A stretch of DNA of 64,000 nt, taken from the NCBI GenBank assembly GCA_002943765.1, contig PQWQ01000011.1:682001-746000 (forward strand), in the 5' to 3' direction. The notes beneath the pieces are model-generated. The model saw nothing but the letters and a program-made list of their open reading frames with translations, was not told the DNA's origin and made no database searches. Every line of letters begins with the position of its first letter. Within the stretch, counting starts at the first letter, position 1. The translations under genes and the position numbers were made by a program. The stretch is from Psoroptes ovis (Eukaryota; Arthropoda; Arachnida; Sarcoptiformes; Psoroptidae). Shown piece by piece: positions 23,345 through 37,500 of the stretch.

Positions 23345-23673
23345 TCATTCATGAAACAATGATTTGAAACCATATTGTATTTCATTCAATTTTTTCACAT
23401 GAGCCATTGTTTTTGTTCCTTGATGTTGTTGATGATGATCATTTGCATCGAATCTTGTACGCCAATTGGCAGTAGTAGTATTGGTATTTTGATTATTAGC
23501 AAAATTATTGGTCGTACTTGATGATGTTGATGATGATCCGCCTAAATTATTATCATTGTCATTATTGTTCGATTTTAAACATCCATTACTGCTTGGTGTT
23601 AATGAATCAAATGATCCTGTATCGATTATATCATTTGTTGTGGCAACAGTTGTTGTTGCCATTGCAGAACCAC
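23345..23673 (-). CDS. Dscam-like alternative 3'-terminal exon
   Basis: From acceptor ccaag|GTGGTTC to TGA at 23345, 109 codons open only in the phase-1 frame: MATTTVATTNDIIDTGSFDS, S/N/T-rich middle, ANWRTRFDANDHH, KKLNEIQYGFKSLFHE. It can be joined from the membrane exon (24499 donor) or from the internal donor at 23927, both phase 1. The only good minus-strand AATAAA lies just downstream (about 23265-23272), which suggests that this exon is part of the mature mRNA. Confidence 0.65.
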
Positions 23674-26600
23674 CTTGGATAGAAAAAAATTTGAAAAAAA
23701 TAAGTCATTTTTGAGAAATCAAATAATGAAGAAAAAATGAAAACTACATACAAAAGGTATAAACTATGTACAGAATAAAATAAAATAAAATAAGTAGACT
23801 ACAAGATGGTGGTCTATTTCAGGCATATCATGGTTATCTACAGGTATCTCTAAAGGTTGGCTGTAAAGGGCCATGTGCTTCAATATCTAAATCATAATCG
23901 ATAAGGTGGTTTAACATGAGTCATACGAGGAAATTGATAGATGTGAACATCAGATCTTGGTGCTCTTGGTGTTCGTTTGACAGTTGCATATATTCCACCA
24001 TCATGCTCTAATGTATACTGTTTCAAAAATAAAAAAATAAAACCAAATAAATATTTGTAAAAAATCACGGTGATAATAATTTGATCAACGAAATTTACAT
24101 TTGCTCCTTTCATCGGTGACATATTCAAATGATTCAATGGATATCTCTCTTCATTCATTGCTTTTTCCTGTATGTTTGTCATTGCATATGGACTTTGAAA
24201 ATGGATTAAATTTGGATTCATTGCAGACAAACATCCACCACCACCACCATTATTTGTGTTTGGATAACTTTTAAGATCAGTATTATTACTATTTTTACTA
24301 CTATTCATAGAATTATTGGTATTTGTATTGATCATGCTGCCATTTAAATTGTTCATATATTTGGCTTCTAATTCACCCATAATCACTGATTCATTTGTTG
24401 ATTCGGCTGTGAATTTATTTTGATCATTGAAATTACCTTAAATGTGACACGAATTAATTTCAATTGATTGTCGGCATAAAGTCATTTTAAAAGCTTACCA
24501 TAAATGTTATTCGTATGTCGAGGCTTACGAGTAAATATGATATAAACAAGTGATAATAACACAACGATAACAACAAATGAAATAACTGACGGAACAACGA
24601 CAAGCACATCCGCATAAAATGGTATCGATGATGTTGATCGTGAACCCATCAAAATAATTGCTTGGTCATCTTTTAAAGAGGTGAATGGGATTTGGGAACC
24701 AGACAAAAAGTTTGGAGGAAATCAATAAAATTTATATAATCATCAAATCAGGAATTTCATACTTTGTAGCGAAGCTGCCGGCGTCATAAAATGATATTCA
24801 GCTTCCGTACTACCAGCTTCATTGAAAGCCGTCACACGAATTTGATATTTATGTCCAGGTATTAAATCATTCAAAACAATGGTTCGTTGATCAGACATTG
24901 TCAATGGTGTCCAATTATGTAATCGATCAGTTTTATACATGACCTCAAAATTGTTTATTTTACATCCGCCTATTTTCAATTTTTTTTTCAAATGATTTGT
25001 CATTGAATTAATGATTTCATCCATGAATTATTCGTATTTATTAATCGGGAAAAAAATAAAATTTTTATGAAACAAAATAATCGAAATACAAATTTTGAGT
25101 ATTGAAAAAATGAAACATAAATATTAAAAGAAAAACTTACCGTCATGAAATGAATCAAGATAAATGGTTACCATTGTGTAATTGACCGAAAGTAATGAAT
25201 TCTTATCTGGAGCAACTGGAGCTAAGAATAATAAAAGAAAAAAAATGAATGAAATTAATTATATATTGAAGCAATAACTATATGGAAAAAACACCAAAAA
25301 CGATATAAAAATAAAAGATTTATCTATTTTTTTTTTTTTTTTTTTTTTTGAAGAAAAAAGGGCTATGCTTTCGTTGGATGTATGCATTGAAATGACAATA
25401 CAAAATACAATGAATGTTTTATTTATCAATTCTTTGTTTAAAATTTTTAAATAGAAATAAATAAACGAATAAATTTCCATGATATCTTCCCAGAAGAAAA
25501 TTCATTGCCATTGACATTATCCATACTAAAAAAAAACTACTGAAACATTTTCTTATTTATCTCATCCAAAAAATAATAATAATTTTTGTAAATGTGTCAA
25601 ATGGTCATAATAAATAAATGAACACACAAATACACCATTGATAAATGTAAGAGGACATTTCCATTATTCTTTCTAAAGAATCCATCAATCGTAAGAAGCG
25701 AAAATTTCTTGTTTTCTCAGAATAAAAAAATAGTGAACTAATATTTATTATCAGAATCCAAGAAATGGACACAAGAAAGTTGTCTTGTTATTACATTTCT
25801 TATTAGACAAAATATCGTCTTTTATTTCTTTAATTTTTTCGCGTAAAATTGACTTGTTTTTAAGAATGATGATAATAATAATCAATGTTTCAATGTAAAA
25901 CATGAATACATGTAAGAAATAAATTATTCTTTCAAAATAACAACTTTCAAGATTCAAGAATAAAATCCAGGTGTTACACAAACACGATTCTAGAATTCAA
26001 TTATACAAACAATAAAAATTCCGAATGAAAATCGGAGAAAAACCTTGTTTTCAAAACAATTATATGCATGAATTTGCAAGATTTATGACAATTTTTTTTC
26101 TGGCCAATTCTTTGCAGCCAAAAAAGATTTTCAAGAAATTCATCGATTATCAAAATTTCTCAGTGAAATTTTCAAATAATTTTCAATCGAAATATAATCA
26201 AATTTTTTTTTGGGTTTTTTTAGATTTTTTAAAAATGTCAAATCAATTTTCTACAATTTCAAGCCAATCAAAATCTTTGAAGAATTTCGAGAAGAATTTC
26301 TTTGAAATCAATTTCGAGTGTTTGCAGGTCATGAATTGGTTATTATTTGTTGGTCAAACAAAATGAAAATATTACGAAATGACAGACAAGAAAACAGCAA
26401 AATGAATTATTTGGAAATTTTCAATTTTGAAATTTTTATGGAAACTCAATAATATGTATTCTTATTTGATTTTAGTCCATTTTATTTTGAAAAAAATGTT
26501 TATTCAAAATTAAATTTTGGTCAAATATCAAATAATATTTTAGACTAAAATTCATTTATATTTGAATTTTATTATCATTATCAAATCAAATCATCGACAA

Positions 26601-28493
26601 AAGAAATAAAATAAAATATCTACGAATGGATTTCTATTTGATGTTTGTGTGTGTGTGTCGGTGGTGTATTTATGTTTAAAAAAATTGAATGTTTATTTTG
26701 ATTTTATTTGAAAAAAAATTCAACAAAAAAAAATCTCAAAAAAATGAAATGAAAATAAATTTATTTAATAATAAATTGTAAACACATCCAAAAGAAAAAA
26801 AAACCATTAAAAAGTCATATTTGTACAGATATTGGTACAGATTTATTTATTTAATTTCGTTTTGGTGATGTGTGTGCATTGGGCACAAACACACGCACAC
26901 ACACACACATTTATAAGAAATCTTTTGAACAAGAAAGTTTTTAGTTGAAAAACGAAATGGAATGAAATGAAATTGAATAAGAAAATAAAATGAAATGAAA
27001 TGAAATGATAATAAAAAAGAAAAAATATTCCTGCAAGCATAAATTATTCTTGATTTATTTTATTTTCGACAATTTAATTTCAAAATTTTTTAAAAATATT
27101 GTAAATAGCAGTGATAATACCAATAATAATAATAATATTAGCAATAAACATGATGATATTTGAGAAATTTTAAAAGAAAATCATGAAATCGATGATATTT
27201 TCTATGCGATTTGCCATTGATTTCAATTATTTTCACTTATCAATTTCATTTTTTGATTTTTAATCTCATTTTTTGTTCTCATTTTTTCAAATTTTGAACA
27301 ATGAACAATGGATAATCATTCAATTTGTATTTGAGTCGGATAAGACTTGATGCATGTACATTGTGCTCGATTATCAACAGCAGAAAAAACGAGGGAAAAA
27401 TCATTTGCAAGTGGGGAAAAACATAAATAAATAAAACATCAATTATCATATTCTATTCATCATTTGATTCATTATTATTTGTTCAAAATCATTCGTTGGA
27501 AAAAAATTTTTCATCAAATTATATTTCTACTTGAACAAATTTTAATGGCTTTTTTCGTTGGTCGGAAATTTTCGCTATCGCTTTCAAATGTACTTGATCT
27601 ATTTTTACCACCAACCACAATTTTTTTTTCGGTGGCATATTTGGTGGCATAATGATTGTTGATGACAATAGAATTTTTAATGATAGCAAAATACTGATAT
27701 CAATAATAATAATCGAATAACAATCAAAAAAACATAATCGACAACAAGTGAAATTCAATGACCTTTCAACAACAACATCAAACAACCAAAACAAATCGAT
27801 TATTGATATCAATAAAATTAGAAAAAAATTGAATAATTTTTTCTCTCTCCCTTCCTTTCTTAATTCTAATCGAAATACCATTATTATTATTATTATTATG
27901 ATAATGATAATTTTATTTTTATTATTATTATCATTATCACAGTTATTATTATTATTATTATTGAAAATTTCAATAATAATCAATTTTTCAAACCATTTCA
28001 TAATATAATATACATCATCTTGTGTTGAAGAATATTATTATTAAACACACACACATACACACACATGAAAACATCCATTATTATAGACATATTAATAATA
28101 ATGATAATGATAATATTCTTGGTGTGTTTATGTGTGTGTGTTTGTGTAAATTATCATATGAAGAATGTGAAGGGGAAAATATATTTTTATGAAAATTGAA
28201 AATCAAATTCCAAAATTCTTCGTTTTTCGTTTCTCCAATTTTGAACAACAAACAAATGTCTTTGAATGATAATTTTTTTTTTTTTTTTTTTTTTGACTTT
28301 CTATGGTTTTGAACAGCTTTGTCATCGCTGCTGCTGATGTCAAATAGATATTCAAATATTTTTTGACATTTCCTGTGTACCATCATCATCATCATCATTG
28401 TTGTAAGGAAGGAATCTTAAGGAAACAACGAAAAATGAATGTGAAAGCCTACACAGAGAAAGGGAGAGAAAATCTCATTATTTCTCTTATAAC

Positions 28494-28549
<56 letters not shown>

Positions 28550-31500
28550 AAATAATTTGAAATTACATATTTTTCTTTCATTCATATTTTTCATCCAAGA
28601 AATTCTTAAAAAATTCATTATTATTCTGACTCTGACTAAATCGTTGTTTGAATGGAGAATTTTTTCATTTGTTCTCTCGAAGGATGATGGCAAATGATAT
28701 TTAATTTAATATATTTTTCCATATATTTTATTGAAATTCATTTGAAAAAAAAATAATTTGAAAATATGAGAAAATAAATTGAAGAAAATATTTTCATTTT
28801 TTCATTCAAAATTTTTAATATTAAAAATATTAAAGAATTCAAGAATTTCGATCATTATTTTCTAATATTATTATTATTTGTATTTTTGAGTATTTTAAAT
28901 GTTTTATTCCATTATTTTTTTCTCTCAATTTCAAACCACACGCATTTCACATTAATGAATGATAATGATGATGATGATGCTTTCCGAATGTTAGATGATT
29001 GTTATAACAATAATAATAATAACAACATTGACAATAGCATCGACCACAGAAAAATGATGATCAATTTCATTTAAATCCCCTTAATAATAGATGTTTGTGT
29101 GGGGAAAAATATATTTTTTGAATATTTTATGACAAGAATTTTTCTGAAAGAATTCTTGAAAAATATTTCAAAATTGGAAATTGCTTTTTTTCACAAAATT
29201 TTTCTTTGATAATCAAAAAGTCAAATAGGAAAATTCAAATCGATTAATTTCTTTGATTTGAAAAAAAAAAATTTTTTTCCCCATAATTTCAATAAACAAA
29301 AATATAATAGAAATAATCATAGAAATCACACAATTACATTTAAATTATGAAGATAAATCATCAAGATTCAACGATTATAATCATCGTTATTGTATTTGAA
29401 TTATTCAATTTCAAAAAAAGAAGAGCGAAAAATCAAATCAAATCACATTATTTATTGTTGTTGTTCATTGATTGTTCAAAGCTAAACATATTAGTTTATA
29501 CATGAATCACATTCATTCATTCATTGGATTTGCATGAATTTTGCCATTTATTTTTGCAAATCACGTTTTCTTGTTTTGTAAAAACATTTTGTTTCAAGTT
29601 TTTTTTGCATAAACAAATTCACATTTGTTTATATCAAATTTCTATGAATAGAAAACTAACGAAATTTCACTTTTGTTTATTGTAAAATGTATCATCATTT
29701 CATTTTGTGTATATATTAGAATTTTATTGTTCAAAATTTCACCAATACAACACATGTAATATCAACAAATCGTTTTTTTTGTGATTCTTTGAAGTGAATA
29801 TTGAAATTTGAACACCATTTTCGGTTGGATTAGATTCTCATCTTCGATTTTGATTTGGTCTGATCGAAGAATATTTATGGCTTTTGGAGATGAAAAAAAT
29901 GAAATAAAACTTAAATTTCACTTACAAGTACCATCGGTCCTGGCCGAAACAACTTGACTAGGATCACCTTTACCGGCTGAATTAAAACCGACCAAATAAT
30001 ACTGATATCGTGTACCGCAACGTAAATTTTCATGCGTAAATGTATTGATGTTTGATAATTTTAGTTCACGCCAATCACTTGATTCACGTTTATAATGTAA
30101 AATATAGCCTTTTAAGAATGGAAGAAAATTGTGAATTGAATATAAGAAAATTGACATAAGAAAATTTTCAAAAAAATTTACCAGATATAATTTGATCGGA
30201 CAACATTGACCATGATAATCGTATAAAATTAAATGTCACTTCAGTAACTTGTAATGTTGCGGCAATCGGTGGATCTATTCAAATGTGGTGATAGTTAATA
30301 ATTTCAATAATTGAATTTTCTAATTTTTTCTACAAGAAAATTACCGAATTCTAATGTTCTAACAAATACTGGTTCAGATGATGGACCAGCACCTTTAGAA
30401 TTGAATGCTTGTACAATAATCTCATATTTTGAAGCTCGTTTAAGTTCAGTTATAATACATTCTTCTAAATTATCTTTTCCTTTTACTTCAAGGGTTTTGT
30501 AAATATAATCATTTTGTTGTTGTTGCATTTGTTGTTGCTGTTTTTGTTGTTGTTGTGTTTTTTGAATATTTGGATTTGATCCTAGTGATAATGATGATGA
30601 TGATTCATCTGCTAATGATGATAATGATGATTGAATTATTCGATAACCAACATAGTAGCCACGAATAATACCAAATTGAAGCTCTTTACGCGGTGTTTTC
30701 CATGTAACTTTAATTGATGTTGATGTTAATGCTATCGCTTTTAAATGTAATGGTGGACCACCAGGAGTTTCTTCATCTGTTTGTATAAACATAATATCAC
30801 TTGGTTCACTTTGTCCTAAATCATTAATAGCAATAATACGAATTTGATATGTTGTTATTGGTTGTAAACCATTAATTGTAACAATATTTTCAGATGCAAT
30901 CAATGTTAAATTATGAAAATGTTGAAATGTTGATGATGATGATAATTTATCTAGAAATAAATAAATAATGAATGAAATGAAATTAATATATTGTTTCGAA
31001 ATTGAAACTAAAATTGAAACAAAGAGAAGCAAAACAAACAATAAACAATCATTATTATAATAATATTAATAACGATATATTCTCTTGTGAGATTTGTTTG
31101 TTTGTTATTATAAGACACACTGAAAATTTATCACAAACACCAATATATTTTATTCTTACACTCTTATCTCATCTTATAAATAGGCTATAATTCAATTTTC
31201 CATTTTGAATGATTTATTGAATGTGTATTATATGATGAAAAATAATAATGATAATAAACAAACAACGCAAATTTGCGAGATATACACAACTGGAGCCATT
31301 GTTATTCTTCTATCTATCATCAATGAATGTCAATTGAAAATGAAAAATTGCCAATCCATTTTTCGATCATCATTATTTGGTCCGACCTTTTTATAAATAT
31401 GAAATGTTGCTTTTCTTGGTCCTTATTTCATTCTTTATTTTCGTTTGTTTGTTTGTTTGCACCAGTGTTTACTTTTTCATCGTATGAAAAATGAACATAA

Positions 31501-34500
31501 TCGATGACAATTTGTAACTACTTTGTCGTATTCTTTGTTTTCTTGTTGAGAAAATAACAAAATGTCTTTACAATTTATTTCCTGTCAAAAAAAAAAATTT
31601 CTTTTCTATAAAATCTATGAAATATTTTTCCATTTTTTCTTGGCCTTTCATCCCTGTTTTCCAGCACTGACAAATGTTGTTTTTCAAGATTCGAATTGAA
31701 TTTCATCAAATCATATATTATAGAAACATTGTTTTTCTATAAAAGTAATAATAAATGATTGAAAGAATAATTTTTCTCCCTTCACTGAATTTCAAGTGAT
31801 AATTACTTGGACAAATTTTTTTTTCGTTTTTCTTCCGAAAATAAATTTGACCTTTTTTTCGAAAGTTTTTTTGGAGAAAAGGCGTGATTGAATGATGATC
31901 AAATGACCAAATGGAAAAAAAGTCTCATCCGATCATATTTAATTGATTTCTATGAGTTTCTTTTTCTTATTACTTTTCAAATGAAAACTGGCGATTGATT
32001 TTCGAGAAAATTGAAATGAAATCAAATTAAATTGATTGATCAAATTAGATGATGACCACACATTTACTGTTTGTACACATTTTAAGACAGAGTGATTCTT
32101 CATTTTGTTTTAAGTATTTTTAGAAAAAAAAGTTTTTCAAACATTTGAAATGTCTATCAGTGAGGCGTCAAATCTATTTTTAACATTATTTTTTCATCAA
32201 AATTTGAAAAATATGAACTTTAAAATATTTTTCAAAAACTCAATTTTAAACATTGTTTAAGTGTGTATGTGTGTGTGAGTGTTTATCATAAGGCTTATGA
32301 TGTCTGATGTTCGAGATTTTCAAACATTTATTTGTGTGATTTTTGTTTTTTTCTTTATTTTCATCAAAATCAATTTATTTTGTGTACAATTTTCGCACAA
32401 ACAAAACACATTTTAAAATTGTTTTTTTCTCGGATTTTTGCTGATATTAATTTGATTTTTCGAAATCTCATTGAAATCATGTAATTTTTCCAACGAAAAT
32501 CGTAGAAACAGAGCAGAACTCAAATCAATTCTTTTCCTTATGATAAATGCTTTGATTTTCATTTGAAAAATATTCATTTTTCTTTTATATTTTTCTAATG
32601 TAATAAATGGAACAAAATCCTTTCTGATACAAAAGAACAGATGTAAATGTATTTGAATGTTTGGATCTATTGAATATATTGAGAATTGAAAATTCTCAAA
32701 ATGTAATTTCAAATAATTATACCTAAAGGAATTCACAATTGAATTGAATTCATTCAAGAGAATTGAAAACGAAAAACATCGAAATCAATTTTTTTTTTCA
32801 AAATTGTTAATTGCTTGCTAAATACATACCATTTTCTGGCCGATGTTGTACAATAAAATGTGTTATCGGACTATTACCACTATATGGTGATGACCATTGT
32901 AAACGTATTGAGCGGCCATCTCGTTCAATTATCTTGATATCATTTGGCGGATCAGGTGGTTCTTGTACAATCAATTGAATATTTGTATCATCATGACCAA
33001 ATTGATTGGATGCCAAACAAGTATAAAGGCCACCATCACGACGATCAGCATTACGTATTAATAATTCTGATTTAATACCTTCATTCATAATTGTTTCAAT
33101 TAAATCATATCGACCATCTTCTGTAGCCATTAATGGTGCTTTATCTTTGAACCATGATATTGTTACAGGTCTAGATTTTATTTTATTTTATTTTTCGTAA
33201 ACATTTTTATTATATAAATTGATAATTAAATCAAAATAAAGCAAGAAAAGAAAAAGATAATAACATCATTATTATTATCATTTAAGCTTCTTTTCAATAA
33301 TAATAATAATAATAATAATAATGAATAGACAAAAAAAAATATAAAAAGCAAAAGCAAACAAAAAAAAAAAAAAAACGCTAAAACGATTAACAAATACTTA
33401 CTTATCACCATTTGCACTGCATTTGATTCGTGCTTCTAATCCTCTATGAACAGTTTCGGTACGAAATTTAGTATCGAATGTTGCAGCAACTAATTGAATG
33501 TAAGATATAATGATAATAATAGTAACAATTGATAATCATAATAATAATGATATTAGTGAAATTAATAAAATAAACATTCAAAATAGAAAATAGAAATGAT
33601 GATCAAAAAAATTTTTGATGATTCAAACAGAATCTATTATGCCTTATTGAATTTGGTATTAATTTATATGTCAAATAAATGATTATTAAATTGTTTTTGA
33701 TTGGAATTGATCTGTTTCTAATTATCTTTGTTTCATTATCTTTTCCAATAATTATCATTCTTCAAATATTTACAATGTTGGAAAAATAAAATAAAATATT
33801 TTTGTCGAATCAAAATATTTACCATTGACAGTAATCTTTAATACTTTACTAATACCAGGCCCAATACCGTTGGATGCTGCACACATATAATAACCGGTAT
33901 CGGATTTATGTGAATTATGTATTACTAATGAACCATTTTCATATGTACGATAATGTCCATTCGAATTGATTGGTTTAAAATTGGATGGCATTTCATTATT
34001 GATATCTAAACCTTTGATTTAAACAAACAAGTCAATCAATTAAAAATCATTTGAATAATAATCAATTAATCAATCAATTATAATACGAAACAATAGAATA
34101 CCTTCAGCACGTGACCATGTAATAATCGGTTCAGGATATGCATCCGTATCACAATCAATGATGGCATTTTTTCCTTTTACAACCGTTACATCCATTGGTT
34201 CAATACGCCAACGTGGTGGTACTTGGTGTGAAACAATAAATGAAAAATAAGAATAAAAGAAAAATTATTTTACCGTGAAATAGAAAATAAATAATGGAGT
34301 AAAAAAAACAATGGAAATATTTCATTTCTTGTTATCATTTTTATGCCAGAAATTTTTTTATTTTTCGCCATTTTCAATACTTTGAAACATCTAACATTGT
34401 AACACAATACAATAGCTTCAGCACTAGAATATCAAGGCTAAAAGCAAATATACCAATGTAGGCCATTTTTGATGATGAATAGTTTTTTCAATTTTTTTAT

Positions 34501-37500
34501 TTATTTATTTTTTACACATTGTTTGATTTTTTTCTTTACACTTTTTCTACCAAATTTTTTCATGGTTGAAACATTTTTTAGTTTTGAATTGAGCATTTTA
34601 CTGTATGTATGTTTCCTGCTATCTTTTCGCTTTCATTTTTTCCAAAAAAAAAAAAAAAATTCATTTTGGTTGAATTATCATTTATTATTATTTCATTTTT
34701 TCTCTTTGATTCGTTTACAATTGGTCTTTTCAATTCTTTCGTTCATTTTTTAGATTCGTTTTTTTTTCGTCTGAGCTAAATATTCTTCATCGTTTGTTTC
34801 GGTTCATTTGCATTCATCAATTGTTTAGGAAATATCAGAATAAGTGAAGACAAAATATATTTGGAAAAAAAAGAAGCAGCAGCAGCAGCAGTCATTTTTG
34901 CTTATTTCAATATGAAAAATTGAATTCAAACTCAAACAAAAACGAAATTCATTCATTCATTTTTGACTGAATGTTATCATTTACAAAAGGTCTTACGAGA
35001 AATTCTACCAATTGGGATTACACTAAAAAAAATGAAATAAAAAACAACAACAACAACATTATGGCAATCATAAGGTTCATAGATAAATGATTTACTGCTG
35101 CACAATGAGAATCTGTGTTGGCAAAAAAAAACAGAGAAAATCTGGTCTCTGGAGACAAATATTTTTTTTATTATTATTAATTTTGTACGAATTTCAAATT
35201 TGTAATATTGATAAAATATATGACGCATTGAATAGCATTGAATGGCTGAAACAATTGAAATAATCGAAACAGCCGTAGCAACAGCAGCAACAGTGAATTA
35301 ATCAATTAAATTAAGGCTAAAGAATTTGATACGATTCTCATCAAAGCAACTGCGATGATATGCGAATGGAAATAAAAAATCGACATTTCCATAGGCCAAT
35401 CGAGCAATTATATTCGTTATCTTTATCTTTATTATTATTATTACGATATTATCATCATTTGCAATTGATACAAATTAAATAAATACGAATTGCATTTGAA
35501 TTCGAAAAGAAGCAATAAGGGGCAAATTGAGAAAACAATTGAAAATAATGAAGAAAATGTAAAAATTCATAAGTTGATAATGATAATAAAAATAAAATGT
35601 GATAATATCACATTTGATTGCTCTCTCTCTTGCTCTCACTCATTGATTGCTCTTGTTTTTGTTTCCACTTGACTAGAGCAAATAGAAGAATTATTGAAAG
35701 AATTTGAAATTGTGAAAACTCTTGAAGAATTTTTCATTTTTATAAACTCTTCTTCTTCTCCTTCTTCGATTTGAAGATATTGCTGATTTAGGCAAAAAAA
35801 AGGCAAAATTACAATTTGGAATTCATGGAATTTGCAATCGTAACACTTGGGAACATTTGAAAGATGAACAAAAAAAAAATGAATGAATTACAAATGAACA
35901 TAAGGAATGGATTGAATATGAGAGAGAAAATCCGTTGACAAGAAATTGTTGGATTTTTTTTGTGTTCAATTGAAAATCAATGAACAGAGAAAAAGGGAAG
36001 AAAAATTCTTTCATATTATTTTTGATCCACTTCATCTATCAGATTTGTTTGCATTTTGAACTCGAAATTCATTTGATTCATTTCAACAAAAGAGATGAAC
36101 AGAAATTGTAATTAAAATTTTTCAAATCAATTCAACTTACCATGTATGATCATCGTTGCACTATGACTACTGCTTCCAGCACCATTCGAGGCGATACAAG
36201 TATAATTTCCTTTAATTAAAAATGTGGAGAAAAGAAAAAAATAATTTCTTTGATTAATTTTTGATTTCAATTTATTATTTCAAATCGGTACCAACCTCTA
36301 TGATCTGGCTGAACGGATTCAAATGCTAATGTTACTGAATAATCAGTTACATGTATAATGTTTGTATGTGTTAATGAACCGATGGATAGCTTTTTACCAT
36401 CTTTATACCATTCAATCTATGTTTTTTTTTTCATAAAGATAATATGCATAGAATAAATTAATTAAATTTAATTGCCGAAAAAAAAGGGTTGAATAACAAA
36501 CATACTTTAATCGGTGGATCACCTTTAACGACTGTACACAAAAGATTATAACGTTGCGATTGATGTAATGACTGTGGAAATTTGAATGGTTCGATCACAG
36601 GACGAACTATTTTGAATAAAAAAAAATTAAATCAAAAACAAAAACAAAGGAAAAAAGAATTATCAAAACATGTTCTCCGTTTAATCTCAAAAAAAAAAAA
36701 GAATCAGTTTAAAAGTGAAATGAATTCAGGGGAAAACAAAAAACATTTATTTGTTCATTACAATAACAAATGAGTAGAAAAATATAAATAAATATCTTTT
36801 AGATATAAATTTTCATTTCAATATAAATTCAAATAAAATTTGAAATAATAAAATGAAACAAGTGAGGCGAATGAAAAAAAAAACTTTAAATGAGAATTAA
36901 ATAATGATAATGATGATGATGATGATGATTATAATCAACATCAACAGCGAAAAATATAAATGAAAAACAACACGAAAATAAAGAGTTAAACAATAATAAT
37001 GATAATACGAATAATGAAAACAAAGCAATCACTTAAAACACAAGTTTTTTTCACTTAATTAATTTTATGTGTATTTTTTTTTGCGTTGGAAACACACGAA
37101 ACAGTAAAAGATATTAGGTTGTCCGAAAAGTTCATTCCGCTTAATCAATAGAGTTGCTCATGAAAATCGGCCAGAACTTTCCGTACAACCTCGAAGAATG
37201 AAAAATATTTAAAATATAATAAAAAAAAAAAAAATTATATACATCTTTAAATTCATAAAACATGAACAAATTCAAATGAAATAGAAAAAAATTGCTTCAA
37301 GTTCTATTGAAATAATGATAATAATGATAATAATTGAAAGAATACAAAGATATTCTCGGGAAATGAAAGGGTAAAATTTACTCTAATTCTTTCCAGTTAA
37401 CATATTTTTTTTTTTTTTTTTAGTTTTCGTAGTTTCATATTCGTATAATTTAATGTTATTATGCAAATTGAAATTGAAATAATAATAGTAAGAATAAGAG

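Noticed and set aside
28951..29074. Asn/Asp-rich plus-strand frame
   Set aside because: Encoded by ATG/AAT repeats; no support as a gene.
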